The notes below the pieces were generated by a model, which did not search any database, was not told the origin of the DNA, and worked only from the letters and a program-made list of their open reading frames with translations. From contig JAFRXO010000031.1 of assembly GCA_017443465.1 (NCBI GenBank), positions 1 through 44,060 on the forward strand: a DNA stretch of 44,060 bases. The letters are read 5' to 3'. The position numbers and the translations under genes were made by a program. This document shows, one piece after another, positions 43,264 through 44,060 of this stretch; position 1 is the first letter of the stretch, and each line of letters starts with the position of its first letter. The stretch comes from Bacteroidales bacterium (lineage in GTDB: Bacteria; Bacteroidota; Bacteroidia; Bacteroidales; UBA932).

Positions 43264-43292
43264 AAAAAAAGAGAGGCTGGGCAGCCTCTCTT
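43264..43292 (-). terminator. Rho-independent terminator of pckA
   Basis: AAGAGAGGCTG pairs with CAGCCTCTCTT and is followed on the minus strand by seven T residues (complement of 43264-43270), a textbook intrinsic terminator 21 nt past the pckA stop. The preceding 15 nt are shared with the terminator region at 15359-15373. Confidence 0.9.
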
Positions 43293-43313
43293 GAATTATG
43301 TCCGTATCTCAGA

Positions 43314-44060
43314 TTAGAGCTTCGGACCGGCAGCTACGAGAGCCTTACCGGCTTTATTGGACTCGTACTTGTGGAAGTTCTTGATGAAACGTCCTGCGAG
43401 ATCCTTAGCCTTGACCTCCCACTCCTCAGCTTTTGCATATGTGTCGCGAGGATCGAGGATGCCGGTGTCAACACCTTCGAGCTTGGTCGGAACAGTGAAG
43501 TTGAAGTAAGGAATGGTCTTGGTCGGAGCAGCATCGATGGAATGGTTCAGGATAGCGTCGATGATACCGCGGGTGTCGCGGATGGAGATACGCTTGCCGG
43601 TTCCGTTCCAGCCTGTGTTCACGAGATAAGCTTTGGCGCCGCTCTTCTTCATCTTCTTGACGAGCTCCTCGGCATACTTGGTAGGATGCAGCTCGAGGAA
43701 AGCCTGGCCGAAGCAAGCTGAGAAGGTCGGGGTCGGCTCGGTAATTCCGCGCTCAGTACCAGCGAGCTTGGCGGTGAAGCCGGAGAGGAAGTAGTACTTC
43801 GTCTGCTCGGGAGTGAGGATGGAGACCGGAGGAAGGACTCCGAAAGCATCTGCGGAAAGGAAGATAACCTGCTTTGCAGCGGGTCCTTGGCTTTCCGGAC
43901 GGACGATCTTCTCGATGTGGTAGATAGGATAGCTGACGCGGGTGTTCTCGGTTACGGACTTGTCATTGAAGTCGATCTTGCCGGCCTCGTCCACGGTTAC
44001 GTTCTCGAGGAGGGCGTCCCTGCGGATAGCATTGTAGATGTCGGGTTCGGATTCTTTGTC
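43314..44060 (-). CDS. pckA: Phosphoenolpyruvate carboxykinase (ATP), C-terminal part
   Basis: The reading frame is open to the window end, so the N-terminal half is missing; about 248 residues remain. PEPCK interconverts oxaloacetate + ATP with PEP + CO2 + ADP; in fermenting Bacteroidota it runs toward oxaloacetate on the route to succinate. Family blocks present are [46 protein letters not shown] and [15 protein letters not shown]. The GTG at 43992-43994 is internal, not the start. It ends in a strong terminator. Confidence 0.97.
   Translation of the reverse strand, partial: DKESEPDIYNAIRRDALLENVTVDEAGKIDFNDKSVTENTRVSYPIYHIEKIVRPESQGPAAKQVIFLSADAFGVLPPVSILTPEQTKYYFLSGFTAKLAGTERGITEPTPTFSACFGQAFLELHPTKYAEELVKKMKKSGAKAYLVNTGWNGTGKRISIRDTRGIIDAILNHSIDAAPTKTIPYFNFTVPTKLEGVDTGILDPRDTYAKAEEWEVKAKDLAGRFIKNFHKYESNKAGKALVAAGPKL

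Noticed and set aside
1-44060. CRISPR arrays, insertion sequences, integrases or prophage genes
   Set aside because: No spaced direct-repeat array, transposase or phage structural gene was seen on either strand.

Overview
The window reads as chromosome of a Bacteroidota bacterium, most likely an uncultured gut Bacteroidales with roughly 55% GC; the genus cannot be fixed from this sequence alone. The main evidence is the promoter type (repeated TAnnTTTG -7 boxes, several with a TTTG -33 box 18-20 nt upstream), Tat and lipoprotein signals typical of the phylum, a Bacteroidota-type long urocanate hydratase, a fused FtcD, AsnA, a PIN-PhoH protein, a large alpha-2-macroglobulin and a pyruvyl-transferase/FrhB glycan locus. 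Genes are densely packed, often joined by ATGA or 1-nt overlaps, and no phage, IS or CRISPR was seen.

Layout. 1-2671: truncated AAA/DUF4143 ATPase, then a secreted clan GH-A glycosidase in convergent overlap. 2712-2848: tRNA-Val(CAC) with its own promoter and a leader hairpin. 2852-8256: pyruvate phosphate dikinase, PIN-PhoH ATPase and a protein resembling a decayed PurL domain. 8316-15136: folC coupled to an 1820-aa alpha-2-macroglobulin. 15134-15303: a 170-bp element with 25-bp perfect inverted ends that contains the macroglobulin stop codon. 15390-17552: EF-hand membrane protein. 17597-24087: complete histidine-to-glutamate operon (ftcD-hutU-hutH-hutI) using tetrahydrofolate as formimino acceptor. 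24162-25820: alkaline phosphatase lipoprotein. 25794-33027: six-gene, translationally coupled surface-glycan operon. 33092-36920: tetrahaem cytochrome/SUMF1 fusion with a Tat-exported Gfo/Idh/MocA oxidoreductase and a Tat-exported TIM-barrel isomerase. 36917-40222: asnA, MATE transporter and DUF3737. 40326-42212: recQ. 42279-42468: a second structured non-coding element. 42477-44060: GH16 lipoprotein and the 3' part of pckA.

How the parts fit. Most of the window is central metabolism (PPDK, PEPCK, histidine catabolism, folate, asparagine) beside envelope functions (glycan assembly, glycosidases, macroglobulin). The most novel-looking items are: (1) the 33092-36920 operon, which may be an exported sugar redox system wired to the quinone pool; (2) an approximately ten-fold excess of the palindrome CATATG, about 84 copies by manual count, in all three codon phases; (3) two multibranched non-coding elements each sitting at the 3' end of a gene; (4) an in-frame fusion of an Fe-S FrhB-like protein to a lipoprotein peptidase that keeps its own signal peptide; and (5) a PurL-derived protein coupled to PhoH. 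Everything was read by eye; no database search was run.
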